A stretch of DNA of 64,000 nucleotides, from assembly GCA_016933055.1 (NCBI GenBank), contig JAFGBS010000014.1, forward strand, positions 150,568-214,567, written 5' to 3'. This document shows positions 19,927 through 30,079 of the stretch, one piece after another (position 1 is the first letter of the stretch; the number at the start of each line of letters is the position of its first letter). The stretch is from Promethearchaeota archaeon (lineage in GTDB: Archaea; Asgardarchaeota; Lokiarchaeia; Sigyniarchaeales; Promethearchaeaceae). The notes beneath the pieces are model-generated. The model ran no database searches. It was not told the DNA's origin and worked only from the letters and a program-made list of their open reading frames with translations. Made by a program: the position numbers and the translations under genes.

Positions 19927-20473
19927 CCAATATGGGAGTTCCCGAAAAATATTTTCACAATTATTATTACCCTACAATCCAACTCCTGAAGATTTGATAC
20001 GAACAGTCTTGCATGAATTAACGGTCAAGAAAGGACAAGTTTTATACGATTTAGGTTGCGGTGATGGTCGAGTCTTACGAATAGCAGCAGAAGAGTTTGG
20101 ATTACATGCAGTGGGATATGAAATCGATACTACACGAATCCAAGTATGTCGAGAAACGCTTAGAAGTCTTCCTCTCAAGATTCAAAAAAAAATTCGGATA
20201 TTTGAACAAGATTTATTTACGGCTGACCTAAACAAGGCGGATTTAGTGTACATTTATGGATTACCAGACGTATTTCCCTATCTCGTCCATGTTATCCAAA
20301 CTTGCCAACCAGATACCATACTTATACTTGTTTTATATGAACCAGGTGAAACTGTGAAGAGAGAGATGGGAATTGTGATTGAGAGAAAAATATCTATTCG
20401 AAATGCTAGTTGGTTCGCATATATTGCTAAAAAAATGGAGAAAGAAAACAGTGGCGCCGCGACCGGGATTTGA
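19883..20473 (+). CDS. SAM-dependent methyltransferase (aKMT/FAM173-like)
   Basis: VLYDLGCGDGRVLRIAAEEFGLHAVGYEID, DLFTADLNKADLVYIYGLPDV. Confidence 0.82.
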   Translation: MKMKWIKIRRNRKINQYGSSRKIFSQLLLPYNPTPEDLIRTVLHELTVKKGQVLYDLGCGDGRVLRIAAEEFGLHAVGYEIDTTRIQVCRETLRSLPLKIQKKIRIFEQDLFTADLNKADLVYIYGLPDVFPYLVHVIQTCQPDTILILVLYEPGETVKREMGIVIERKISIRNASWFAYIAKKMEKENSGAATGI

Positions 20474-20560
20474 ACCCGGGTCCAAGGAGATCTGCAAGAT
20501 CGTCGAGAACTCTCAATCTCATGACAGTCCTCGATGCTCACCGAACTACACTATCGCGGC
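20452..20560 (-). tRNA. tRNA-Asp (GTC) with an intron of about 32 nt and encoded CCA
   Basis: Reverse complement GCCGCGA-TA-GTGT...GCAT-C-GAGGA-CTGTCA | intron | TCCTT-GGAC-CCGGG-TTCAAAT-CCCGG-TCGCGGC-G-CCA. Intron has GAGAT/ATCTC pairing. Confidence 0.9.
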
Positions 20561-20746
20561 AATACAGATATTTAAAAAGTAAATCAAAAAAATTGCTCGT
20601 AACTAATAAATTTTTCTTAACTTCAGTGCCTTTATTATGACCATTCTATTCCAAACTTCAAGAGAGCTCTTCGGTACTTCCTCCTTTTTTTATAGTACTT
20701 GTATTTTCTGCGTTCAGTTCAAAATTACGACTAAGGAAAATTACAA

Positions 20747-22435
20747 TTAAAGATAGAATAAAGATGAACGACTATAATTTACTTCTAATGAATCTAATAA
20801 TCGAAAATGCTCGAATAGACGGATTTTAAAATGATTCCAACTCTTTAGAGATTGTTCAGTCCATAAAACTTCTGCAAGTGCACTCATTCTTGGGACACAC
20901 ATGTATTCAATATGGTCTGGAGTCTCAATGTATTCGGTCCAAAGGTTCCCTTGAGCCCCCAAAATGTATTTAGCTTCTTCCGAATTTAATTCGGCCGGAA
21001 TAGGTTCAAAACTATAGACTTTTGACAAAGGAATATATCCTCCAATTGCTTTGGGCTCAGTGAGAGGATCACCTTGATAATAATCGAAATAACAATGCTC
21101 AGTGGGGGTCATTATTACCGTATGGTTTAATCTAACCGCAGCAATTGCTGCATCCCAGCTATTCCATGCCATAACTGTGGCATTTTCAGCCAATCCACCC
21201 TCGATTATTTCATTCCAACCTATGATTGAACGATTATGAGCTTGTAAAAAGGTACTAATTTGTGAGATGAAATAACTTTGCAGTTCACTTTCATTTTGTA
21301 AGCTTTCATTCATAATTCTGGCTTGACATTTTGGACATAATTCCCAACGAGCTTTCGGACATTCATCCCCACCAATATGGATATATTTAGACGGAAATAA
21401 CTCTATAACTTCCAATAAAACCGTTTCAAGAAACTCAAAAACTTCGTCATTCCCTGCGCAGTAAACATCTTCATAAATCCCCCATTTTGTTGGAACACTA
21501 TATGGACCACCCGTACAGGATAGCTCGGGATACGCAGCTAGAACCGCCATACAGTGACCTGGCATTTCGATCTCGGGAATAATTGTTATATATCTTTTTT
21601 CAGCATATTCTAAAATGTCTCTTATCTCATCTTGCGTGTAATATCCACCGTAAATATTTCCATGTCCTTCCATACGATATGCTCCTATTTCGGTTAATTT
21701 GCTATAATTCTTTATTTCGACTCTCCAGCCTTGATCATCCGTTAGATGCCAGTGAAATGTGTTATATTTATATAATGCTAACAGATCGAGGTATTTTTTA
21801 ATGAAACTAACGGGGAAAAAATGCCTAGCTACATCCAAATGCATTCCACGATATGAAAATCTGGGCTGGTCTCGAATCTGGAGACAAGGCAGTAATATCT
21901 TGTCCTCTTTTATCAATCCATTTAGTTTTCCGATGGAGGGAGGAAATAGCTGTAAGAGTGTTTGAATACCATAGAATACTCCCTTAGGATTTTGAGCCGT
22001 AATCAAAATTATACTTTCATTGATAACCAAATTATATCCCTCATTTCCCAACTTGTCTTCTGATAAATTTAATTCCAACTGGAGGGTTCCGTTCAAGAAA
22101 GTTGTAGGAATAGTTTTTATTTCGATTTCACGTCCCATGGAATATCGTAATTTCTCAGCCAAATAATCCCCTGTTTCTTTTAATTTTTCACTAGAATTAT
22201 CAACTGAAATAAAAAATTCACTGGTTACCTCAAAGAAACCTGAATTTGTTATTACATGCAAGGGTCTGGGTATGATCGGGTATTCGAGACCATCATTCGC
22301 ATTTTTATAGATTAGAAAACCTCCGATGAAACTAGAGATCACCCAAACTGCAATTATTGAAGCAATTATGCAACTATTTTTCCATTTCAAGCCCCGATTC
22401 ACCATCTTGAAGCAATCAACTGTACCAATATGCAC
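20747..22435 (-). CDS. Beta-N-acetylhexosaminidase (GH20), membrane-anchored/exported
   Basis: N-terminal hydrophobic segment, YRGMHLDVARHFF, FHWHLTDDQGWRVEIK, HIGGDECPKARW, GAQGNLWTEYI. Confidence 0.93.
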   Translation of the reverse strand: MHIGTVDCFKMVNRGLKWKNSCIIASIIAVWVISSFIGGFLIYKNANDGLEYPIIPRPLHVITNSGFFEVTSEFFISVDNSSEKLKETGDYLAEKLRYSMGREIEIKTIPTTFLNGTLQLELNLSEDKLGNEGYNLVINESIILITAQNPKGVFYGIQTLLQLFPPSIGKLNGLIKEDKILLPCLQIRDQPRFSYRGMHLDVARHFFPVSFIKKYLDLLALYKYNTFHWHLTDDQGWRVEIKNYSKLTEIGAYRMEGHGNIYGGYYTQDEIRDILEYAEKRYITIIPEIEMPGHCMAVLAAYPELSCTGGPYSVPTKWGIYEDVYCAGNDEVFEFLETVLLEVIELFPSKYIHIGGDECPKARWELCPKCQARIMNESLQNESELQSYFISQISTFLQAHNRSIIGWNEIIEGGLAENATVMAWNSWDAAIAAVRLNHTVIMTPTEHCYFDYYQGDPLTEPKAIGGYIPLSKVYSFEPIPAELNSEEAKYILGAQGNLWTEYIETPDHIEYMCVPRMSALAEVLWTEQSLKSWNHFKIRLFEHFRLLDSLEVNYSRSSLFYL

Positions 22436-22603
22436 TTAAACATGAATGATGTGCTATTTTAATTTGAAGATTTATTTCATTCATCGAATTTCATTTTTTC
22501 CGTCTTATATGACGTTTTTCATGATTTTTTCTATAATCTAAAATCACAATTTTTTTTACATAATTAGTTAAATAATTATCAACCCCTTAACTTAATTTAA
22601 CGG

Positions 22604-23422
22604 GTGAGTGAGAAAACAATGGAAAAACAATTTTTAGAACAATCTAGAATTAGTGATAAATATCTGAAGAAGTTCAATCTCGTGATGTTTTTTTTGCACT
22701 TCGTTCAAGCATTGACCATGCTTTTACTCGGACTCTTCGTAGCACAGATAAGAGATTTTGAATTGCCCATTACAACGACCTATCTACAATTCATTCCAGG
22801 ACCAGACATTTTAGTACCGAACTATCAAACTATTGGATCAATTCCTATAGGACCAATTGTATCTTCTTTCTTGTTCCTATCAGCATTGGCACACTTCTTG
22901 ATAGCAGTCCCCTTCAACAAATTCTACAATAAATCTTTAGATAAACATGTGAACTATTTCCGATGGTTTGAATACGCTTTAAGTTCTTCAGTAATGATCG
23001 TACTGATTGCGATGTTCTTTGGTGTTTATGATCTATCAAGCTTGGTTCTGATTTTTGGCGCAAATGCAACAATGAACTTGCTGGGATTAATGATGGAGAT
23101 TCATAATCAAACAACCAAGAAGACCAGTTGGATTGCGTTCAACATCGGTTGGGTAGTTGGATTACTTCCATGGGCAGTAATAATACTTTATCTACTTGGA
23201 AATAATGTATCCTTTAGTCAAGTCCCCTGGTTTGTATGGGCTATCTTTTTCAGCTACGGTGTCTTGTTCTTTACATTCCCGATCAATATGTTCTTACAAT
23301 ATAAGAAAGTAGGAAAGTTTCAAGATTACCGTTTTGGAGAAAGAGGTTATATCATCCTATCACTCGTTGCAAAAACCCTTCTAGCATGGTTAGTTTTTGC
23401 TGGAGTTTTACAACCTTCTTAA
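22604..23422 (+). CDS. Heliorhodopsin
   Basis: Seven-TM protein. RWFEYALSSSVMIVLIA, FGANATMNLLGLMMEIHNQ, NIGWVVGLLPWAVI, NMFLQYKKVGKFQDYRFGERGYIILSLVAKTLLAWLVFAG with the retinal-binding Lys in TM7. Confidence 0.95.
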   Translation: MSEKTMEKQFLEQSRISDKYLKKFNLVMFFLHFVQALTMLLLGLFVAQIRDFELPITTTYLQFIPGPDILVPNYQTIGSIPIGPIVSSFLFLSALAHFLIAVPFNKFYNKSLDKHVNYFRWFEYALSSSVMIVLIAMFFGVYDLSSLVLIFGANATMNLLGLMMEIHNQTTKKTSWIAFNIGWVVGLLPWAVIILYLLGNNVSFSQVPWFVWAIFFSYGVLFFTFPINMFLQYKKVGKFQDYRFGERGYIILSLVAKTLLAWLVFAGVLQPS

Positions 23423-23440
23423 ACCAATTTTTTTTTATTT

Positions 23441-24271
23441 TTAATTTTTTTGAGAAATATTTCGGTTTGATTTTATCTTGCGTGAGCTAAGAAGATATTT
23501 CGAAAACATATTATATTGGTGGCGATTCTTAGATTTAAGTGCCCAGATTGCGTCTACGGGGCATAGATTTACACATCCATTACAACCAACACAGATTCTT
23601 TCACGTATGACTGGATATCCTTTTTCATTAAGCGTGATTGCACCCGATGGACAAATTACTTCGGCACATATTCTGCATTTTGTGCATTTTTTCCTATTTA
23701 TTTGCTTAAATCCCGCTGTTAACGCCATCTGCCAGCGAAATGAAAGTAAAGCGGTCCAAACAGAGAGAAGATAATTCTGTTTAGGAATTTCTTCAATTTT
23801 GTATTCCAAGTTATGAAAAATCTTATGCACAAATTCATAGGACCGATTTTTGTCATATTCTGATATAGTATAATTTGGTATGATTCTTCGCTTATTCGGC
23901 ATCCAAGCTCGTATATTCGTAGTAACTGATACAGAAAACGCTCCTAAACTTGGACCTGCTGTTCTTGCAATAGATTTATACAGATTCCAATGGGTATTTC
24001 CTTTTTGTCCCCCAGTAGTGGAAAACACAAAGAATGGCTTTCTCTGAAAATCTAATTTTTTTAAAATGGTTGTTACCATTCGTGGAGCCCGATAGGAATA
24101 TACCGGGGCACCAATTCCAAATAAATCATATGTATTTAAATCAATTTGAGAATTATGCTTAATACGAATAAGATCTGAAGTATGACCGATTTCGTTTAGA
24201 TTTTCCCTTAAAATGTTAGCCAATTGTGCTGTAGTTCCAGTACCAGAGAAAAAAACTAAACAAACTTTCAT
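23441..24271 (-). CDS. EFR1-type flavodoxin-ferredoxin fusion protein
   Basis: N-terminal flavodoxin (VFFSGTGTTAQLA). Two 4Fe-4S motifs, CTKCRICAEVCPSG-like and CVGCNGCVNLCPVDAI. Confidence 0.9.
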   Translation of the reverse strand: MKVCLVFFSGTGTTAQLANILRENLNEIGHTSDLIRIKHNSQIDLNTYDLFGIGAPVYSYRAPRMVTTILKKLDFQRKPFFVFSTTGGQKGNTHWNLYKSIARTAGPSLGAFSVSVTTNIRAWMPNKRRIIPNYTISEYDKNRSYEFVHKIFHNLEYKIEEIPKQNYLLSVWTALLSFRWQMALTAGFKQINRKKCTKCRICAEVICPSGAITLNEKGYPVIRERICVGCNGCVNLCPVDAIWALKSKNRHQYNMFSKYLLSSRKIKSNRNISQKN

Positions 24272-24386
24272 ACTTTTAGAAAACCACTACACTTCAAAAA
24301 TCTACCAGTACGATAATTTAACTTTTTATTCAATCGCAATGAATTTGAATTTAAAAGCGATTCGTCAATTGATTATATGAGTTTGA

Positions 24387-25898
24387 ATGGTGGAACCTAC
24401 GCATTTTCTCCATAAGTTATTGAACCCCCAATCCTTGTGTGTTTTCGGCGCGAATGAAAACTTGCTGCAAAATATGGGTTGTCAGGAGCTTTTAAACATT
24501 TTAGATGACGGATATAAAGGAAACGTTTATCCCATTCATCCGAGACTTGAAACGGTTCTCGGATTAAAAGCGTACAAAACAATTGCTGAACTTCCAGAAA
24601 CACCTGACTTGGCAATAATACTATTACCAAAACGAATAGTACCTCAAATACTTAGAGAGATTGGTGAAAAAGGAACAAAATTTGTGATTTTAGTTACTGC
24701 GGGATTTCGAGAAACCGATAATGCTGAAGCAGAAGAAGAAATTGTGAAAATAGCACAACAATACGGAATGCGGTTCATTGGGCCGAATTGTTTAGGTATA
24801 ATCAATACTCATTGTAAGGTTGGGGATGAAGAATGTATTCTTAATACCACCTGGGTAAATTATTACGAACCGAATCGTCCTGGGAATGTATCTATCGCAA
24901 GTCAATCAGGCACTTTTGTTTCCCATGTGTGCTTTCTTACCCCTGAAATTGATTTACATTTTAGTAAAACTATATCCATTGGAAATTCCCTCAATGTGGA
25001 TATTATCGATTGTTTAGAGTATTTTGAGCAAGATCCGACAACGGATGTGATTCTTTTATATATTGAGGAAATTCAAAGAGGACGAGAATTCATTGAAGCA
25101 GTAAAGAGAATTGCCCCCAAAAAACCTATTATTGCATTATATACAGGTGGTTCGAAGTACGGGGCAAAAGCGGTAGCATCCCACACTGGTTCGCTTTCAG
25201 GAAATGATGATATTTACAATGCAGCATTTAAATATGGAATTATACGAGTCGATACATTAGAAGAATGGTTGGATACAGCTGTTTTATTCTCAAAAACTAT
25301 TCCTATAGGAGCAATTCCCAAAAATAATCGGTTAGGAATAGTAACTGTAGCGGGAGGACCAGGTGCTACTATGTCGGATCAAGCTTCACGGGAGGGGTTG
25401 ATTATGCCCGAGTTACCAAAGGATGTTCAAGAGAAGGTGAAAACCATGCTTCCAGCTACAGCACAAGGTATTCAAGCTTCCAATCCTATAGATTTCACAT
25501 TTCAGATTAGTCCACAAGTATTTTTCGAACGAATGCCCAAACTGATAGCTAAAAAAGACATTGTGGATGGAATGATACTTTTTGGTGCATATGGAAGAGA
25601 TTTCTTTCAGTATCACGAAATTGGCATGAGTTTTTACCGAACCGAGGCAGTACAAAACGGTCTTGATGTCTTAAAAGAATTGACTGAAGCAGGGATCGAA
25701 TACTTAAAAAGAATGGTAAAAAAGCTCAAAGTACCCATAATTTTTGTGAATTATCTTGGAACCAAAGATGAAGTTGTGAATTTGCTAAATAGTAAGGGAT
25801 TTACCGTATTTCGTTTAGAACATCAAGCTGTGCATGCCATGAAAAATCTGATGGCGTATGGAATATTTTTACAAAAATTATATAGTTCATCAAACTAA
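24387..25898 (+). CDS. Acyl/acetate-CoA ligase (ADP-forming) alpha-subunit-like protein
   Basis: CoA-binding and succinyl-CoA ligase-like domains: VYPIHPRLETVLGLKAYKTIAELPETPDLAII, FIGPNCLGIINT, ASQSGTFVSH, ALYTGGSKYGAKAVASHTGSLSG. Confidence 0.9.
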   Translation: MVEPTHFLHKLLNPQSLCVFGANENLLQNMGCQELLNILDDGYKGNVYPIHPRLETVLGLKAYKTIAELPETPDLAIILLPKRIVPQILREIGEKGTKFVILVTAGFRETDNAEAEEEIVKIAQQYGMRFIGPNCLGIINTHCKVGDEECILNTTWVNYYEPNRPGNVSIASQSGTFVSHVCFLTPEIDLHFSKTISIGNSLNVDIIDCLEYFEQDPTTDVILLYIEEIQRGREFIEAVKRIAPKKPIIALYTGGSKYGAKAVASHTGSLSGNDDIYNAAFKYGIIRVDTLEEWLDTAVLFSKTIPIGAIPKNNRLGIVTVAGGPGATMSDQASREGLIMPELPKDVQEKVKTMLPATAQGIQASNPIDFTFQISPQVFFERMPKLIAKKDIVDGMILFGAYGRDFFQYHEIGMSFYRTEAVQNGLDVLKELTEAGIEYLKRMVKKLKVPIIFVNYLGTKDEVVNLLNSKGFTVFRLEHQAVHAMKNLMAYGIFLQKLYSSSN

Positions 25899-26272
25899 AT
25901 CTATTTCTATTTTTGCACCAACTACAGGGGGATTAAACGGTAACCTACCACATCCCGAATCCTGAAAGCAATTCTCGATAGTATAGAGATAGAAGAAGGG
26001 GAATTTATAGCACTCAATGAAGGATCATCCTGAAATTTTTTCGGTATACGCGAATATACTACGACATATATATGAAAAAGTGAATGGAACTGATTTGAAT
26101 TCTATGATTAAATGAAAAACCAAAATACTGTGCTTTTCATTGCATTGGCAGAACAATAGATATTTCCAAATTTATTGCTCATAATTGGAATAAAAATTCC
26201 ATAAAGAATTTTTGAGAGGATAAATAATCATAAATTTAACGTAAAATAGACGTATGAAAGACGAAAAAAGTT

Positions 26273-27043
26273 ATGTCTCGTTTCATGGAGAAATTTGTTC
26301 TTATTTGGAAATATGTCAAGCGGAGTCGAATGATAAAGGTAATTCTGATAGTATTTACACTCAATATCATACTTGCGGGTATTTATTCCCTAATTGAGGG
26401 CATTCCCTTCCACCTCGGCTTCTATTGGATAAGTGATTATATTACAAACACGGGGACGGGGCTTATCTCTCCTGATCCCACAGACCCTCATGATATTGGA
26501 TTATGGTGGTTAACCAGTGCAGTGATTTGGATAGGATTGGGCATTACTTTGGTGTTTGTGGAAAATGTCTATTTACGATTTATGCGAAAAGAGGAGAAAG
26601 TTGTGAAGTTCCATAATCATATCATCCTTGCAGGTTGGAACGCAAAGATGCGTTATCTCATCGAAAATCTATCGGGAGAATTAGGAGTTCACCACGATTA
26701 CGTACTGATAAACATTAACGAAGAACGTCCATATGATTTGCCTGACATCATCGAATTTATTTCGGGTAGTCCTTTGGAGGAACGAGTTTTACGCCAAGCA
26801 AATATAGAATCGGCAGATCAAGCTGTTATCGTTATGGAAGATGACGCGGATGCGCTTATGTTATGTAGTACGCTTCAACATATGAATCCCGATGCAGGAA
26901 TAACCGTCAATGTTTTATTTTCGGAAAATATCAAACACTTCCAGCGAATTGATGTAGAAGAGATCATTTGTGATGAAGAATTATCGGGTGATGCCTTAGT
27001 GCAAGGATTTTACCGAAATAAAAAACGTAAAAGCGAAAAATGA
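26273..27043 (+). CDS. Two-TM potassium-channel-like protein with RCK/TrkA-N domain
   Basis: TM-pore-TM region with ITNTGTGLISP followed by HNHIILAGWNAKMRYLIENL and IEFISGSPLEERVLRQANIESADQAVIVMEDD. Confidence 0.82.
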   Translation: MSRFMEKFVLIWKYVKRSRMIKVILIVFTLNIILAGIYSLIEGIPFHLGFYWISDYITNTGTGLISPDPTDPHDIGLWWLTSAVIWIGLGITLVFVENVYLRFMRKEEKVVKFHNHIILAGWNAKMRYLIENLSGELGVHHDYVLININEERPYDLPDIIEFISGSPLEERVLRQANIESADQAVIVMEDDADALMLCSTLQHMNPDAGITVNVLFSENIKHFQRIDVEEIICDEELSGDALVQGFYRNKKRKSEK

Positions 27044-27270
27044 ATTTTGAATATTACAACTCTGTACAGTTTACTGCTCGGTTAATAGCCCATTATCGTG
27101 CTTTAGAATTACAGCAAGAAAATCCAAAATTTATCAAATGGGAATTGAAAAGGGAGGAAGTTGTTAATGTTTTCGGTCAATCGGGCTGGCTAGTGAAATT
27201 TCTATTTGCTGATCAGTATGAAGGAGGAAAACATAAAGATTCGGGACAAAAAGGGTTAATTTTTGAATAA
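27040..27270 (+). pseudogene. Short ORF, possible remnant of an LCMT-family methyltransferase
   Basis: 76 aa. The N-terminus VQFTARLIAHYRALELQQENPKFI resembles LCMT-family N-termini but no SAM-binding core follows. Overlaps the upstream stop by 4 nt. Confidence 0.35.
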
Positions 27271-27290
27271 GACGAAAAGAAAACATAATT

Positions 27291-28769
27291 CTATACCCAA
27301 TATCCACACATATGATCATAAAATCGATTAAATTTTCGGATTACAAATTGATATTGTTTCACGACTTTAGGATCGGGGCTAAATATCTCTTCTTCTTTAG
27401 GTAAATTCACTTCTGAAATCGAGTTTATTAAACCAACACCAAGAGCCCCTAACATTCCCGCTCCTTTAAGACTGGATTCTGGCTCATCCGTTACTACCAC
27501 GGGCACATTCCAAATGTCAGCTTTCATTTTACTCAATAATTTATTGCGAGTACCCCCTCCAACTAAAAGTACTTTGCTGAATTGTACTCCTAACTCTCGA
27601 AAACTTTGGATTTCACGCGCTAATGACAAGGTAACTCCTTCCATAACTGCACGTGCCATGTGAGCTGCTGTATGATTTATTGTCAAATTGAGGAAAATTC
27701 CTTTCGCATTTGGATTCTCGGGATTTCGTTCCCCTAATAAGTATGGATAAAATATTAATCCATCACTGCCAGCGGGAACAGTCTCTGCTAATTTTATGAT
27801 AGTATCAAATAGTATTTCCTCTTTCGAAACTACATCTAATACATCTTTTATCCATTTGATACTTAATCCCCCTGAATCCAACATAATGAACGGTATCCAT
27901 CCTTCAAGAACATGGTGTAGATTCTGAACACGGGGATGAATAATGGGTTCCTTTTTTTGGAATACGAATAAAGTACTAGTCCCAGTCATATCAATTGCTA
28001 TTCCTTGCTCAATTAATCCCAATCCTAATAGAGAGACTATAAAGTCGCCTCCACCAGCAACTACGGGTGTGCCTTCGGGTATACCGGTTTCTAATGACAC
28101 AATTTTAGTAACTTTGCCTATTATCTCATGGGATTTATGCACTGGAGGAAATTTAGAGATGTCGACATCTAATAAATCTGCCATAGTTTCGGAATATTGC
28201 TCTATTTGGTAATCCCAAAGAAATGATCCCGAAGCTTCAGAAGGATCCGTAGCTGCAACTCCTGTAAGTTTGAAATTAATATAATCTTTCGGGACCAAAT
28301 ACCATTTAGTTCTCTGATATGCGTTTGATTGATGTTCTTTTTCCCATTTTACTTTTAGGGCAACCCACCCAGTTGTGGGAGGATTAGCAGTGATTTGCAT
28401 TAGCAAGTGAGTATCAGTTTTTTTTCTTATTCGGTCTACAATTTGCTGATTTCGTTTATCGCACCACAATTGGGTCATAGAAGTGGTTATATTTCCCTCG
28501 GAATCTATCCCTGTAGGTCCGTGCATCTGACCACAACACGCTACTGCTGCAATATCGTCAGAATTGATCTCAGATTTATCCAGCAATTGTTTAACTGCGT
28601 ATTGTAATTCTATCCACCATTGTTGGGGATTTTGTTGAGCCCAATTTTCATAAGGGGAATCCACTTCATGGTTGACTTGTACAACTGCATCAATATAGCC
28701 TTTCGGTGTCACAATACCTGCTCGGACACTCTGAGTACCTAAATCTATGGCAAGAACTTTATTTCGCAT
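27291..28769 (-). CDS. FGGY-family carbohydrate kinase (xylulokinase-like)
   Basis: LAIDLGTQSVRAGIV, GQMHGPTGID, TGTSTLFVF, LVGGGTRNKLLSKMKADI. Confidence 0.92.
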   Translation of the reverse strand: MRNKVLAIDLGTQSVRAGIVTPKGYIDAVVQVNHEVDSPYENWAQQNPQQWWIELQYAVKQLLDKSEINSDDIAAVACCGQMHGPTGIDSEGNITTSMTQLWCDKRNQQIVDRIRKKTDTHLLMQITANPPTTGWVALKVKWEKEHQSNAYQRTKWYLVPKDYINFKLTGVAATDPSEASGSFLWDYQIEQYSETMADLLDVDISKFPPVHKSHEIIGKVTKIVSLETGIPEGTPVVAGGGDFIVSLLGLGLIEQGIAIDMTGTSTLFVFQKKEPIIHPRVQNLHHVLEGWIPFIMLDSGGLSIKWIKDVLDVVSKEEILFDTIIKLAETVPAGSDGLIFYPYLLGERNPENPNAKGIFLNLTINHTAAHMARAVMEGVTLSLAREIQSFRELGVQFSKVLLVGGGTRNKLLSKMKADIWNVPVVVTDEPESSLKGAGMLGALGVGLINSISEVNLPKEEEIFSPDPKVVKQYQFVIRKFNRFYDHMCGYWV

Positions 28770-28782
28770 ATTAAATTATCCC

Positions 28783-29967
28783 TTATATTCGATTCTCTAA
28801 AATTATTCGCAGATCTTCTTCGGAATGTTGAATTGGATTGTTTTTATTACTAGCTTTTTCAATAATTGCGTCGATACTGGATTTATTAATACCATACTCC
28901 CCCAAGCGTTTTAAATCCAATTTTTTCGTCATTTCTTGGAGTTTATCGATTAAGATCTTACAATTTATTTCAATCTGTTCTTCTGAAGATAAACGTTTAT
29001 TTTCGAATAAAGCTCCAACTTCCGCAAATTTTCTCAAATACTTCAAGTTCTCATCTGAAGGAGATTCTAATAAGCGTTCTATGGTTAATCGATTAGTTTC
29101 AGCCATAAGAGACCCACAAATGACACCATGAGGAATATCGAATAATCCACCAATGGATGATGCAAATCCATGAACTGTTCCTAATCCTGCATTTGCAAGA
29201 GTAATACCCGACATTAATGCTGCATATGCAAGCCCTTCACGGTAGTGAAGATTTTCAGGGTCTTCAATTGCAGTAGGAATTAAATATTGAATACTATATT
29301 GCATCCCTGAAAGTGCTAGTGCATCAGTTATAGGATTTGAGTCAGTTGATACGTATGATTCCAATAACTGGGTAAATGTATCCATTCCACATGCACTTGT
29401 GACATTTCGAGGACAAGTTACCATGAATTCTGGATCAATAATAGCATAATCTGGAACTAAATTATTATGACGAAGAGATTTTTTAAAACCATCATCTCCG
29501 GGACGGCTCAACACGGCATTTTTAGTAGCTTCAGACCCCGTACCAGAAGTTGTTGGAATGGCAATAAATGGAATTTTTTTACCATCATGTTTTTTGGTAC
29601 CTATGCCTTCGAGATAGTCCTCCACTGGAACATCATGAAGAATCATAGCTGATACAGCTTTGCCAGTATCGATAGTAGATCCTCCCCCAATTGCGACCAC
29701 TATATCAATTTCCGAGTGTTTATATTTTTTTACAAGCGAATTTATAGAATTTGGGGAAGGTTCTCGCAAAACTGTTTCGTGATATATTGTTTTAGGTTCA
29801 ATCGCTTCCATTAATTGGTCAAATTTCCCTTTTGAGTTTAAAATATCTTTAGGAGCGGATATTAATAATATCTTTTTTGTATAATTGGGCAAAATAGTGT
29901 TTATTTCTTTAACTTTTCCTATTCCAAATAAAATAGTAGGAATTTTCGTGAAATTAAATGAAAGCAT
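28783..29967 (-). CDS. Iron-containing alcohol dehydrogenase
   Basis: VVAIGGGSTIDTGKA, IPTTSGTGSEATKNAVL, HGFASSIGGLFDIPHGVICG. Confidence 0.95.
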   Translation of the reverse strand: MLSFNFTKIPTILFGIGKVKEINTILPNYTKKILLISAPKDILNSKGKFDQLMEAIEPKTIYHETVLREPSPNSINSLVKKYKHSEIDIVVAIGGGSTIDTGKAVSAMILHDVPVEDYLEGIGTKKHDGKKIPFIAIPTTSGTGSEATKNAVLSRPGDDGFKKSLRHNNLVPDYAIIDPEFMVTCPRNVTSACGMDTFTQLLESYVSTDSNPITDALALSGMQYSIQYLIPTAIEDPENLHYREGLAYAALMSGITLANAGLGTVHGFASSIGGLFDIPHGVICGSLMAETNRLTIERLLESPSDENLKYLRKFAEVGALFENKRLSSEEQIEINCKILIDKLQEMTKKLDLKRLGEYGINKSSIDAIIEKASNKNNPIQHSEEDLRIILENRI

Positions 29968-30079
29968 GAATTTTACTTAGATGATTGTGTTTTTATACTC
30001 TCTTCATATTTCAACGCTAAAAAATGTTCATTGAATTCTTAAAAGGAACATTTTTCTAGTACAACGGCAATGTGCAATT

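Noticed and set aside
20278-20541. 87-aa minus-strand ORF
   Set aside because: It overlaps the tRNA-Asp and is antisense to the methyltransferase. No recognisable protein features.
26017-26115. 33-codon ORF (MKDHPEIFSVYANILRHIYEKVNGTDLNSMIK) in the 374-nt gap, with a terminal TGA considered as possible Sec
   Set aside because: Too short. Readthrough gives only 14 more residues with no Cys/Sec motif or SECIS-like structure noted.
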